Assembly (NCBI GenBank): GCA_018389105.1
Contig: JACATO010001024.1
Span: 1-64,000, forward strand
From: Nautilus pompilius
Taxonomy: Eukaryota; Mollusca; Cephalopoda; Nautilida; Nautilidae
Direction of reading: 5' to 3'
DNA length: 64,000 bases
The notes under the pieces are model-generated. The model was not told the DNA's origin and ran no database searches. It saw only the letters and a program-made list of their open reading frames with translations. Below, piece after piece: positions 53,701-64,000 of this stretch. The stretch's first letter is position 1. Each line of letters opens with the position of its first letter. Both the position numbers and the translations under genes were made by a program.

Positions 53701-56700
53701 GTCATTCTTCAGGGTCGATTTCGTGGAATTTCCGTTTATGTATTTTTTTCCTCTTATTTCATCTGTTATTTTTACTCACTACGGAAAAAGTTTAGTTCTA
53801 GAGACGACAAGGTATTGTCTTTTTGAATTTTTTTCCTAGATTATTCTTCTCCATTTGCAGCGATTTCATTTCGTATTTCTGTTTTTTCCATAAATTGACA
53901 TTTTGCAAAGAGTCCATATACAAAGTAAGACAAGTCTTTAATAAGCTACTTTCACCAAACAAAGGACATCGTGTCTAGTTGTCTACAGCCTAGAAATTAA
54001 AGAGCCAGCAGACAATTCTTAACTGTTATCCAGATGGTTTTTTACCGTCTGCCATAAGTAATGTAACGACAGGTAAGACTAAAACAGGGGATAACAACGA
54101 GGACGACGACCGGAGAAGGAATTCTCCGAAACGCACACGCACCATTAGGTATATTAACGCTGGTTGTAAATAGAAGGAGCGGCTAACTCTGGATCTGTTA
54201 AGTACTACCAGCGATTTCGGTTCGAACAGTTTGTTTTTTTTTCTTAGCAAAATCTAATGTATTTTTCTTTACGTTTTTAAAGTACGAACCTTCCATCTAA
54301 ATAAGTCAGTTTTTTTTATAATTTCCTTATCTGTTATGCTGTCAGTAATTTGATAGAAACAGACTCGAAGCCTCCTCGTCTTCAAACTCAATGTTTCTCA
54401 GGATCGATCATAGTTTGATTGATTGACAGTTCATTTCAAGCGTTGTATTGATTTCAGATTTTTTCTCTTTTCTTTAAATAATGGTTTTGTTATAAAAAAA
54501 TGAAATAACAGGAAATATTCCTTTTAGCAAGCGTCTCTTGTGATTTGAACATATTATAGCAAAGGGAAAGGGGGAAAAAAAAGCAATTACTTAGACTAAT
54601 TTGACACGTGCAGTATCCTTTAAATCTTTAAAATTAAACTACAAATAATAAAAATTAGGAATTTGAAAAGCTAATAAAGCCACTTCATGTGGTACTTTAC
54701 CGTGTTTCAAAAAAACTTGGAAAAAACGAGAATAACATAAAAATTACGACGACGTCTTGTCAATGTATCGAGGATAATTGTGATAACAATCGTTTCCTTC
54801 TCGACTGAATACGGAAATTTTAATGAAAGTGCTACTTTAATAATCGTTGAATTACGTGTTTGGTGTTCTATACAACATCCTTTCATATCTAGACCAATAA
54901 TGCATAGGTAAAAAAAAATATTATGCAGCTAAGCAAAGAAATAAAAGACAATGTGGCTTGTTTTCAAAAAACATTTCCAATTATAGACAATATAAACCAT
55001 TACGACGCGTGTAAAATAGCAAATAGGCCCGTACACGCAGAATAACCAAATTTAAAAGGCATTTTAACAAATACGGAAATCATTTTCACATTTGTTTTGT
55101 TATCCGGAAACCAGAACTGTGTGGTTTTTCCGATTTAATTTTGGTATAATTCAAGTCTGAATTTATTTCCGGTCTTGCATAAAGTCAAATAGCAGGCGTC
55201 TTTCACATCAAAATATCGCAGCTCCCAAATGTTTATCCTCCAGACTCTTTTGCGTATTAATGATAGAAAGCGAGAACATAATTTACAAATCGGAAAATCT
55301 GCCAGTTTTGGGGAATCAACAAGGCATCGTCAGACTGGCGACCAGTGGTGAATGAAAAGCACTCGAACATCTGGCTGGCCAGTGATGATCAAAGGATTGA
55401 AACAGTAAGTGGACGGTCGACTAAATAAAGCTTAGGAAAATCACACACATTTGCCAAAAATACTAGCCGGATTATATATAATTAGAAAACTATGTAACAA
55501 ATTAATGCAGTTAACATTGTCTCCGCGCTCGATATAAACTGGAGGGTCAGGAAAAGACAAGCATGGTAAGCGATATCTGGCATTAAGTACTTCACAATGA
55601 ATGAAATCGTGAAACTATGAAGATGCGCAGAAGTTCCACGTTAAATTTATCTGTGCTCATAAGGTTGCAAAATACTGAAGTTTCACTGATGGTCTACTAG
55701 TAATTCTATATTAGTGCTGCTTCGATATTTCCGACGCCTTGCATTAACGCGAAGAAAACGTGCTAGAGCATTTTTTTCTTATTTAAATTCTTCCACCTTT
55801 CGAATTTAATTTATTTTTTATTGCTTATTAATTTTTGGAACCTTTATTTTTTGTCATTTAGAAAAGTCAGCTCTCTCGATAGGCTATTGTTTTATGTACG
55901 GTTTTAACCTTCCCTTTGTTGTTCATAACTGTACAGGCGTACATTGTAGCTCAGGTGTTTGAAAATAAAGTTGATACTTACCGAAGAAAAAACGTTTACT
56001 GAATATTATAACTCAAATGTACAAAAGAAAATTCACGAACAGTTAAAAATATAAATTTAACTGAAATCTTTTACGTATTAAAATTACCATCCTTATTCGT
56101 TTTTTTTTTAAATTTTTGGCCACTACTTATGCTACTCACAAGCCTCTTTTTTATTGCACGAAACAGACAACTTTCATAGATAGGTGAATTAATTCCTCTA
56201 TGTGTTGCTTAAATGTCTTAAGGACTAACACAGATAGATGGAAGTAAGTGAACATAGCCAGCAATCATGGCGAACGCATTCCCTGAAGTCGAGTTAAAGT
56301 GGTATTTGTTTGGATAAATTAAAACAGATTAAAACGAGGAGCTTACATTATCGATTCTAATTGTTCACGCTTACATGATGCTTATCCTCTTACTGTTGCC
56401 GATTAAATAAGATAAAATAAAAGTCTGCAAACCTTTCTTTTCAGCAAAAGTGTCTTTACTTACCATCTTCTGAGCAACAGCCCGTAAACTAGCTGCCATA
56501 ACTGTGTGGTCGTCAATAAGATCGTTCACCGAACTGAATTAGGACATGCCCTTTAAAAAAAATCTTGAGTCTTTATTTAATCTGCTGATTCACGATAGGA
56601 CTGCGTCGCATCTGTTTGGCAGGGAGAATTCAGCTCCTTTTAATCATAGCGCCTTAACCGAAATACCACGGATACAAATCACATCTTCCGATTTCAGACT

Positions 56701-57970
56701 TCATATTCAAGAACCTGTTGTTTAGTTGTTTTTGTTTTTTTTTAATATCTGAAACCAGTTATGAATACGCATAAAGCCTCCGTCACGCTTGACCTTTTTT
56801 TTTCTTTAAATTTGCATTTCTGTTTTGTTTTGTTTTTCTTTCCTCAATTTAAGTGAGTCACGGTTATTCCGCTTTTCTGAAACTTTGCTTTTATCAGACT
56901 TTATTATACTGAAAATAAACTAAGGTAGAGTTCCAGATACTGACTTACTTCATTCTTGCTGTCATATATGTATTTATATTTTTGCCAGCCAGAACGATGA
57001 AAGGAGTAATACAGAAGCAAAGTTTGCTAATTATACTTTCAGAAACTAAAAGATCTCACTATACAAATGCTTTATTTTTAAGTATGATAAAACGAAGTGA
57101 AGTAAAATGAAAGGTTTACATCTGACGTCTGACGTGCCAATGATTCAATTGACTTCAGGTTTTTTCTTGCACCGATTTTCAAGCTAATTTTTAATGGTTG
57201 GCCATGATTAAGCGCAATTATCAGAAAAGAAGTTAATAATGAAAAAAAAATTTGCTGTGACATTTAAACTAAGTTTAGGGGGGGAAAGAGAAGCATTAGG
57301 ATTTTCAAGCAGCGATACTATTTTTTTTTTTTGCTTTTATTAATAAAAACTACACGAAAAAAACAAAAAAAAACTGAAAACGAAACTTTTCATTTACGTA
57401 AATTTTGAAAGAAGGTTTCACGAAATAAGAAGAAAAAAAAATCAAACCTAATACTCTGCAAATTTGAACTGTAACCTATCATATAAAGTTGGCATATGAA
57501 TCATCCTTCTCCGAGGACGATAACAATATACTTTAAGCCCCCCCTTTTTTTTCGCTTTTGATTCATTTCAAAATACGGGAGTGTGTAGCTAACATCTTAG
57601 CAGGCTCTCAAAATCCAATATCCTTCTCAGAAAAGATTTTAAAAAGCAATCATTCCATTAAAAAACAAAACTAATTTTTGATAATACAGTTCTGGTGTAC
57701 AGAATATGTTTTGGTTTTTTTTTTGTTTTATATTTATTATACTTTTCAAATATTATTCACTTTTCGTGAATAAATATTCGATTTGAAATGTTTTTTTTCC
57801 GATTTAAGTTTCTTGCGTATACTGAGAATTTTGCACGAGATTATATTTCAATGCAAATTTTGAAAATTTTAAAACTTGAAATGCGTTTTAGATTGTAAAA
57901 TAAAATAGTGATCGTTCAGGTTGTGTTTCTTTTCATTTGTTATATGTCGTGGCGTTAAAGTTTATAGTTT

Positions 57971-57976
57971 CACGTG
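57971..57976. promoter_or_regulatory. E-box CACGTG
   Basis: A perfect CACGTG lies about 82 bases upstream of the predicted transcription start at 58058. A bHLH-type activator could bind here; this is inferred from the motif and position only. Confidence 0.35.
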
Positions 57977-58024
57977 ACCGCTCCTCAGAGTTGGATGGAG
58001 AGAAACTTTCGCGTGGGAGTGACG

Positions 58025-58062
58025 TATAAAAAAGAGATATCTGGCTGTTTCTCTGTCAGTCT
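58025..58062 (+). promoter_or_regulatory. Core promoter: TATA box plus initiator
   Basis: TATAAAAAA starts at 58025. TCAGTCT, a classic initiator, lies at 58056-58062 with its A at 58058, 33 bases downstream of the first T of the TATA box. This is the canonical spacing. It predicts a 31-base 5' leader before the ATG at 58089. Confidence 0.65.
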
Positions 58063-58088
58063 GTTAGAGTCTTGCAGTCTGGAGCAGA

Positions 58089-58162
58089 ATGGGGCCATCG
58101 GCTACTTTACGTCTTGCCATCACCGCCTTCTTTTTGATCCAGCTACAACTGGTTCGTAAAGA
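58089..58162 (+). CDS. First exon of an unidentified secreted or membrane protein
   Basis: The exon encodes about 25 residues, beginning MGPSATLRLAITAFFLIQLQ and ending LVRK. A basic Arg followed by a hydrophobic core of about 12 residues looks like a signal peptide. It ends with two bases of a codon at AAAGA before a perfect gtaagt donor. The ATG is the first after the predicted start site, and the leader is very short, as in many strongly expressed TATA-driven genes. I do not recognise the protein, and no matching second exon (which must begin with the last base of a codon) was found before 64000. The first intron would therefore be at least several kilobases or hold an exon too short to see. 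Confidence 0.5.
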
Positions 58163-58320
58163 GTAAGTCCCCGTATACACTCATTTTCATTCTGCGCCGG
58201 TATTTTCCTCGAAGCTCCATCCGGGGTGTCTTCGCGTCCTTACCTGCTAACGATCAACTTGTATATGTAAAACTTAGCAAACTGTACACACACACACACA
58301 CACACACACCACACACACAC

Positions 58321-58371
<51 letters not shown>

Positions 58372-59495
58372 AAGAGATGTAGGGAGAGAGAGAGAAAGGA
58401 GAGAGAGAGGGGGGGGGGGGGAGAGAGAGGAGAGGTCTTGCATCACTCTAAAAATAACGATAATAAAATCTATCTTCAAATCATGCTCATGGCTGGACAC
58501 CGAATCCATGACCAGTTCTGAGTCGCACTTGTTGTCACGTATATATGGCCATTTGGAAAATCATGTATTGGAATATTAAATTATAAATTGTCTTAATTAG
58601 AAATTTTCCTCATTTTTTTTATACATGGAAAATAAAAGAGGTATGCACTTAAATAGTTAAAGTAACATTATTATGCAAATTCATACTTTTAATTCGACTT
58701 TACAAAGCAAAATTTTTAAGGTGGTAAAAAACGTTTTCCGGGCCAAAGCTGTAAATAAATGTTAAAATAGTATCACAAAGAAGCTAGCCATTGATTCCTA
58801 TACCAGACCCCTATAGAAAAAAAGCAATACAAGAAACACTTTCAATATTGCTAAGTTACCATCATTAATGCCGTAAGTTACAAAGCCGTGCTTTTCCCTT
58901 TGTCAGCTTATAATTTTAACTTTTAGTAATGCTAACTTATATAATCAAATGAAGCGAATTTCTGACTGTCAAACTAGTTCAAACTATCAACTATAAAGAA
59001 AACATTTGTCAGGTTATTTCGAAAGGTAGAATACCTTAACTATTTAATACTAATGTTTGCAATTGTTTGGCGTATTATAAATGCTTAAAAAACTAGAAAC
59101 CTTTTAGTGGAAAGGCAAAACAAACATCTGTATAATCTACAATGATTTCTTTCTAACTTATCAGAATTATTCGTTAAAGTAGGATTATAATCGTATTCGC
59201 CATGGACACGAATCAATGATTTATAATCGACATACAGTAAGCTGAAACATTTTACTTACGTCCACAGTGATTTTTCTGTCATACTGAATCTTTTTGATGT
59301 AAAAAAGTCATTTTTACGGTCCTCACAATTTGTACTTTTTATTTAATTTATTTAATTTCATTATCTTAGTTCTGAAGATGCTTATATACAATTCTGAACA
59401 AAAGCTGATGATTTATAAATCGGTTTGACTATTCTGATTAAATTGACGAGGTAGATTTATTTGTCAATTTTTTCTACAGCAAAATATAAAATATA
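58163..59495 (+). other. Presumed first intron, left part
   Basis: AT-rich sequence with a complex CA/GA/G tract close to the donor. No exon was recognised. Confidence 0.4.
58287..58433. repeat. Complex (CA)n-(GA)n-(G)n tract
   Basis: CA dinucleotides (58287-58320) run into GA dinucleotides (58321-58430), interrupted by about eleven consecutive Gs near 58409-58420. The tract is purine-rich on the plus strand and lies 125 bases after the first-exon donor. Confidence 0.92.
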
Positions 59496-60137
59496 CAGTG
59501 CAACCCCATGTATCCGAACAAGCCCGGAGACAAGCTATTTGTTCGGATACGTGAGTGTTCGGAGACGTGGTAAAACCGAATGCAGATGTTGCTGTGAGCA
59601 GGCCGAGGGTCAAATTCGAACATCCAATTGACACCCTATCCGAACAATAGATGCTATGCATGTTAATTGTCACTTGTGTAAACTGTTTCGAAACAATGCC
59701 TTTCTAACCCAAAGTGAAGTACTGTATTACTTAATTACTGTAGATTTTCAATGTAATTTGAGTGAAAATGTTTGCATGTGCGTCTTTGTTAACCTCCATT
59801 TTGTCTGGCTGCAGAAATTTTGGTCACATGATCAATGAGTCTTGCTTGTCATAATACTGTAAGGTTAATGATGTACATTATATATATATACATACATATA
59901 CAGTCAGACCTCGTTAAACTATATGAATCACTTATATAGGCATGCCCCCCCACTGTTCACTTTAAAAAGGCCATGTTTTGTTCGGTTAAGATCTAAGAGA
60001 AATTACAATAGAACGTTGACAACCGAACAAAAAAGTGTGAAAGTTCAGTTACGTGAGATTTTGTTCGGGGGACATGTCGATTGTTCGGATACGCGAAAAT
60101 TCGGATAAGTGAGGTTCGGATACGTGAGGTTGTACTG
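59496..60137. mobile_element. pogo/Tigger-type MITE (642 bp)
   Basis: Terminal inverted repeats CAGTGCAACCCCATGTATCC and, from the right, CAGTACAACCTCACGTATCC continue into CGAAC and differ only by transitions. A TA dinucleotide flanks each side (59494-59495 and 60138-60139), the pogo/mariner target duplication. Subterminal copies of TTCGGATACGTGAG-like motifs occur near both ends, as in pogo elements. No transposase is present. A CAGTCAGACCTCGTTAAACT motif after a TA run at 59899 may be the end of a second, nested element. Confidence 0.85.
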
Positions 60138-60139
60138 TA

Positions 60140-63100
60140 CCTTGATTTTTTTTTCTTTAAATCTTTCTGTGATTTGTATAAGTTTTTATTAGAATTTTAA
60201 ATATTTATTTTAATAAAGATCCGGATACAATTACCTAATTTATTCTGTGCACGTAGTTTGTCATTTATTAAAAACCCAACCGTCTAGCTTCCTGATGCCT
60301 TCTTAATCTTTTCTACTTGCTTGGATTTGGAAAAAAAATTGTCTTTCTTTCATTTGATTTCAATTTTAATATATTTATTCTACATTTAAATAATAATTTT
60401 TTTTACTTTTGAAAAACAACAATATTAAATCGTGGATTGAGACCTTTGCGCGAGTATTTAAAGCAATCAGCTGTTTAAAAAAGTCATTTTCTCGCGAGAC
60501 AGATTTTTACAATCTGCCATTTTGTAGAAGATGGTAGGAAAATATGGGGAATAGAGATTAGCTATAAAACAAAGGTTCTTGCAGTGTGGGTGTGTTTATA
60601 AGCAAAAAAATAAAAAAATAAGCTTATTGTCAACTGAACATTGAGCAAGGTACCTTCAGTATTTATCGTAGGCGATATTATATAGATTATAGACTTCGTA
60701 GCTTGCACGTTAAACAACTTTTAAATTTTATTTGTCAGTCTTTGCGTGGTAATTTCGTGGCTTTACGATGTTTCAGGTTTAATTTTATATAAAAGTTATC
60801 CCAAGATAATCGCCTGGCTTTATAGTCAATCACTGGACAAAGTAGAGACCAGCTTCCGTGCAGCGTGGGCAGTTACAATAATAATTTTTCATCGGGATAT
60901 CCAAGAAGAAAATGCAATCGTAGTTTCGTTTGTTCGATTATGACTTTTTCAACGTAATAAACTTTTAAAATTGCGGGGAATTTTTGATATTATCAAAATA
61001 GACTTTAGGGTCACAGTCGTTTATTAGATTTTTATTCCAATTAAATCTTTATCTATCCAAGCGAATGGTCATTTTGCTATCTTTGACCGCCTCCAAACCG
61101 GTTATAGTTGGTCATACAAACACGAAATACAGATTTCAATTTCTCAGAAGTATATCAAATGGAATTATTATTCTTTTCTTCATGATGCCACAACATGGAA
61201 ATCTCTTTATTATCGATAAAAACAAACTTCCTGAGCATAGTGTTGACATCAACACGGTTTCCGTGTTTGCAGTTGCAGGAAGTGATGTAAACATCCACAA
61301 ATTAAGGCGGTTTAGCAGCAGACTTCTAGTAGCTTGTTTTTCGCTTCCGCCTTCTCTTGAATTATTTTTTTATTGTTGTTGTTGTTGTTGTTGTTGCGAT
61401 TACTCGATTGTCATTTACCTATTAAACAGAAAGGTTTTGGTAGGTTGTTTTTTTTTTTTTTTCGCTAATGGTCGGCTGAAGTCGGAGTATAGCGCGCCAG
61501 TGCTTGTATAGGTTGGCAAGAGAAGCTCCGTGCGCTGTTTCGGGATCTGTTGTGACGGTCCTACTTCCCGGTTCGCCAAACCAGCTTGTATGAACGAAAA
61601 AAAAGGGAAATATGCGTGAATTGTCTTGGATAAGCATCGAAGAACGCGAGGTGAAGCCTTTAAAATGCGGTTCGGCTGGCGAGTGTGGGCGTACTGTTAA
61701 GCAGACAAAAGAGGAAAGAATTCATCTCAGTCGCTGCGTTTCCGCTCAACATAATCCTACCTTTTCGCTGTTTGAACGCCGTCTGGAAAGGGTCGAAGAT
61801 CGTAAAGCATGAGTGTTGCGTGACAGTCTGGTCTTGTGACCGGAAATTACTGCCGAAGGACGCGCCGAACGTCTTGTTTTGTATCAGTTTAGAATTAGTG
61901 GAAGATGACTACTCATTTTAACGAACATTTTCACCTTTACTTTCACTTGCTTTTTCTCGACAATTCTGACATTCAATGTTTTCAAAATGCATTTCCTGTT
62001 GATGCTGCGCTATCAAAATATCCCATGATTACACACACTTACAAGCTATCTACACACCAAAGGATTGATTTGCTTTAATGCCCAGGTTTCAATGCTACTT
62101 TATTTTATGTGAAAATTTAAACCCCTCGTCTTAATGCGATTCTTCAGCAGCCTTTATCTCGTTTCTAAAAATAGGAATGGCTTTTTTGTAATTCTTTCCC
62201 CTGATCAAAAAAGGAGTTAGAGATCATTTTGTTTGGGAATAACATAAAAAAACCGTCAACATTATGTATTTATCGTTTTCCTTCGACTATCTAATATCAG
62301 AATGGAGGCTTCAATAATCGAACAACATTTAATAAGAACTAAAGAAGATCTCGAAAATCTGCATTTGTAAAAATTAAAAGAAGTCTACCCTTACAACTTT
62401 TTATTACAAAGACAGAAGTTAACTGATATTCGCTGTCACAGTAAAGATGCGTCTTCGATAGATCAAAAAGTTACCACACTTCCAGCACAAGATAATTTTG
62501 GACATGGCAACCCACGAAAATAGTATAATAAAGTTACTCTTTTTCTGAAGCAGAAAATTAACAAGATAATTAGAAGCATTTTCTTTGTTGTTTGTTTGTT
62601 TAGCACAGAAAGATTTTACATTTTGAAAAAATAAATAGATATTTTACAAAGATTTATAATCAAGATCTTTAGTAGAAAGCATTACAAAGGTATTTCCAAC
62701 ATCTTGCAGTTTTTCTTCGCTTACATCACTTATCTAACGGCGTAAAAACAAAGAGAATTGTTTCCAGGGACTATAGGTGGTATTAAGTATTAGTGGCAGC
62801 AACTATAATGGCAATAATACGTAAGTAAAGTCGCTTAATTTTCTATGTCATTAAAGAACGGGTACAAAAGAGCGTTTGTCCAGTGGTAGATTCTCTAAAA
62901 ATAAAGATAAAAAATGAAAAAAATATTTGGCTAAGGTTTCGGTTTGCCTTCCCATTGCATTATCTAGTCTTCCGTTGTATTTATTTAAAGGTGAGTTTTT
63001 GTTTTATTTTAAAATGGTTTCTTTGTATTGTTTCTAAACAATCACCAAATTTCCCTCGAATTATGTTCTACTACCAGTGGACATAAATGAGAGTTGTGGT

Positions 63101-64000
63101 ATAACGTTTGATATAAACAAAATAACGGGAGAGGAAGTAGCAATATGTCTCAACTGACAATAACAATATGATATAAGTGATCGTAATATTATATATTGTA
63201 ATGTTACATAAGGAAAATGATGTGACTTCTAGAAGCGCAATAAAGCTTTTCGTGAAGCGAATTATCGTGCAATATAACTCGACCATAGCAAATGTAATGA
63301 GGTTGGCAAAACTAATATAATGCGAATTATTGAAGAAATGCGACGCGTATGCTAGTAGCATTGCCATATGAACGACATTAATAATATAACGTAAACGATA
63401 ATATAAATATAATGAAAACTAAAAGATTCTTCTTTTTTTTTCTTTCCTTTTTCGTTCACTACTCTCTACAAGAGAGACTACTCTGACGATAAAGCGTAGT
63501 GCCGCGTTTATTCGCTAGAGAGCGTACTTATCCATTGTTTGGCAATCCCAACCAGAACTCTTCAACTTTAGATGTGGGAGGACTGTTTCACACGACCGCT
63601 GGTAAATAAGATCGAGTAGAAACTGTGTCAGGTACACTAAATTAAGCCAGTAGCTCAACCACTAATCCACCTGCGGTCCAATTACGAGCTGTAATAGAAT
63701 AGCACGTTTACAGTGGAAGTAACGTATTAAAAATGTTTCTTTTGGCATGACTTCTGGGTCAGTATTCGACAATTATGTAATAAACAAGACAAAAGCTGCT
63801 CCTATAATGCTTTTTACAGGTGTCTAAGATTTATGGAAAATAAGGCTGCACTTCACAAAACGTTGAAGGTATGAACTGCCAAATCTTTAGAAGAAATTTG
63901 CACGTCATTTTCTGACAGTTAAAGGGAGACTTCCCTCCAATCACTGAAAGAAAAGCCCTTTTTTCTTCTGATTTTTAATTGAGTGTATTTTAAAAAAAAC
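60140..64000. other. Unassigned to window end
   Basis: AT-rich DNA with moderate CpG. A CpG-denser patch at about 61470-61880 contains open frames of 66-78 codons without recognised similarity, and a TTG run lies at 61373-61397. If the first exon at 58089 is real, this is probably its intron. Confidence 0.4.
61373..61397. repeat. (TTG)n microsatellite
   Basis: About eight TTG triplets. Confidence 0.88.

Larger units (their letters stand above)
44166..58019. other. Long intergenic region, no recognised gene
   Basis: About 14 kb of AT-rich, CpG-normal DNA. Open frames reach 131 codons (51419-51814) but none has a recognisable domain, consistent splice borders or coding-like composition. A basic 91-codon frame at 53075-53350 follows an acceptor-like TTTTATAGCACAG but could not be supported. 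It contains a CA-rich array near 47585-47700. It could be intergenic DNA or intron of a gene lying outside. Confidence 0.4.

Noticed and set aside
58240-58509. 89-codon Ser/Leu-rich minus frame
   Set aside because: It is the translation of the GA/CA simple repeat.
61065-61511. 148-codon plus frame
   Set aside because: The end is a TTG repeat (Cys run) and a poly-T run (Phe run); the rest resembles nothing known.

Overview
This is eukaryotic nuclear DNA, probably from an invertebrate. It has GT-AG introns, AT-rich intergenic sequence, many microsatellites and several classes of degenerate transposon (hAT, pogo/Tigger, a non-LTR retrotransposon). The left 30 kb is visibly CpG-poor, except for a CpG-rich block at about 11.0-13.5 kb; the right 33 kb keeps ordinary CpG. 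Such a mosaic fits an invertebrate with gene-body methylation better than a vertebrate. The phylum cannot be fixed from the sequence. All composition statements are by eye.

1-11.0 kb: CpG-poor DNA with no gene I can support, but conspicuously rich in ACCTG/CAGGT words. 11.0-12.2 kb: a GC-rich, frame-broken Tigger/pogo-like transposase on the minus strand. 12.3-13.0 kb: a nuclear-mitochondrial type promoter with an NRF-1 site and a YY1 site that covers the start codon.

12.9-25.35 kb: eight plus-strand exons of NDUFS2, the 49-kDa subunit of respiratory complex I, in the correct order with good splice sites. Exons 1, 2, 4 and 5 are open. Exons 3, 6, 7 and 8 carry frame-breaking deletions, an inserted codon, an in-frame TGA and CpG-type Arg losses. 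The exons for the C-terminal half are not found downstream. The copy therefore reads as an unprocessed, truncated pseudogene, or as a badly assembled true gene; the raw reads would decide.

25.48-28.55 kb: a hAT element with a perfect 8-bp target duplication, a decayed ZBED5/SCAND3-type transposase and an internal 34-bp minisatellite. 28.9-29.9 kb: a 504-bp block between 10-bp direct repeats, then a 360-bp hAT MITE with its own 8-bp duplication. 30-37.5 kb: mostly unassigned CpG-normal sequence, with one pogo/Tigger N-terminal fragment at 34.2-34.5 kb and a weak candidate first exon at 33.6 kb.

37.5-41.3 kb: a GC-rich 5'-truncated LINE on the minus strand with endonuclease, reverse transcriptase and RNase H. 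42.4-42.7 kb: a long AAT array. 43.0-44.2 kb: a possible degenerate DNA transposon. 44.2-57.9 kb: no recognised gene.

58.0-58.2 kb: a TATA/initiator promoter and a short signal-peptide-like first exon of an unidentified plus-strand gene, whose later exons are not seen. 59.5-60.1 kb: a pogo-type MITE. The remainder to 64 kb is unassigned.
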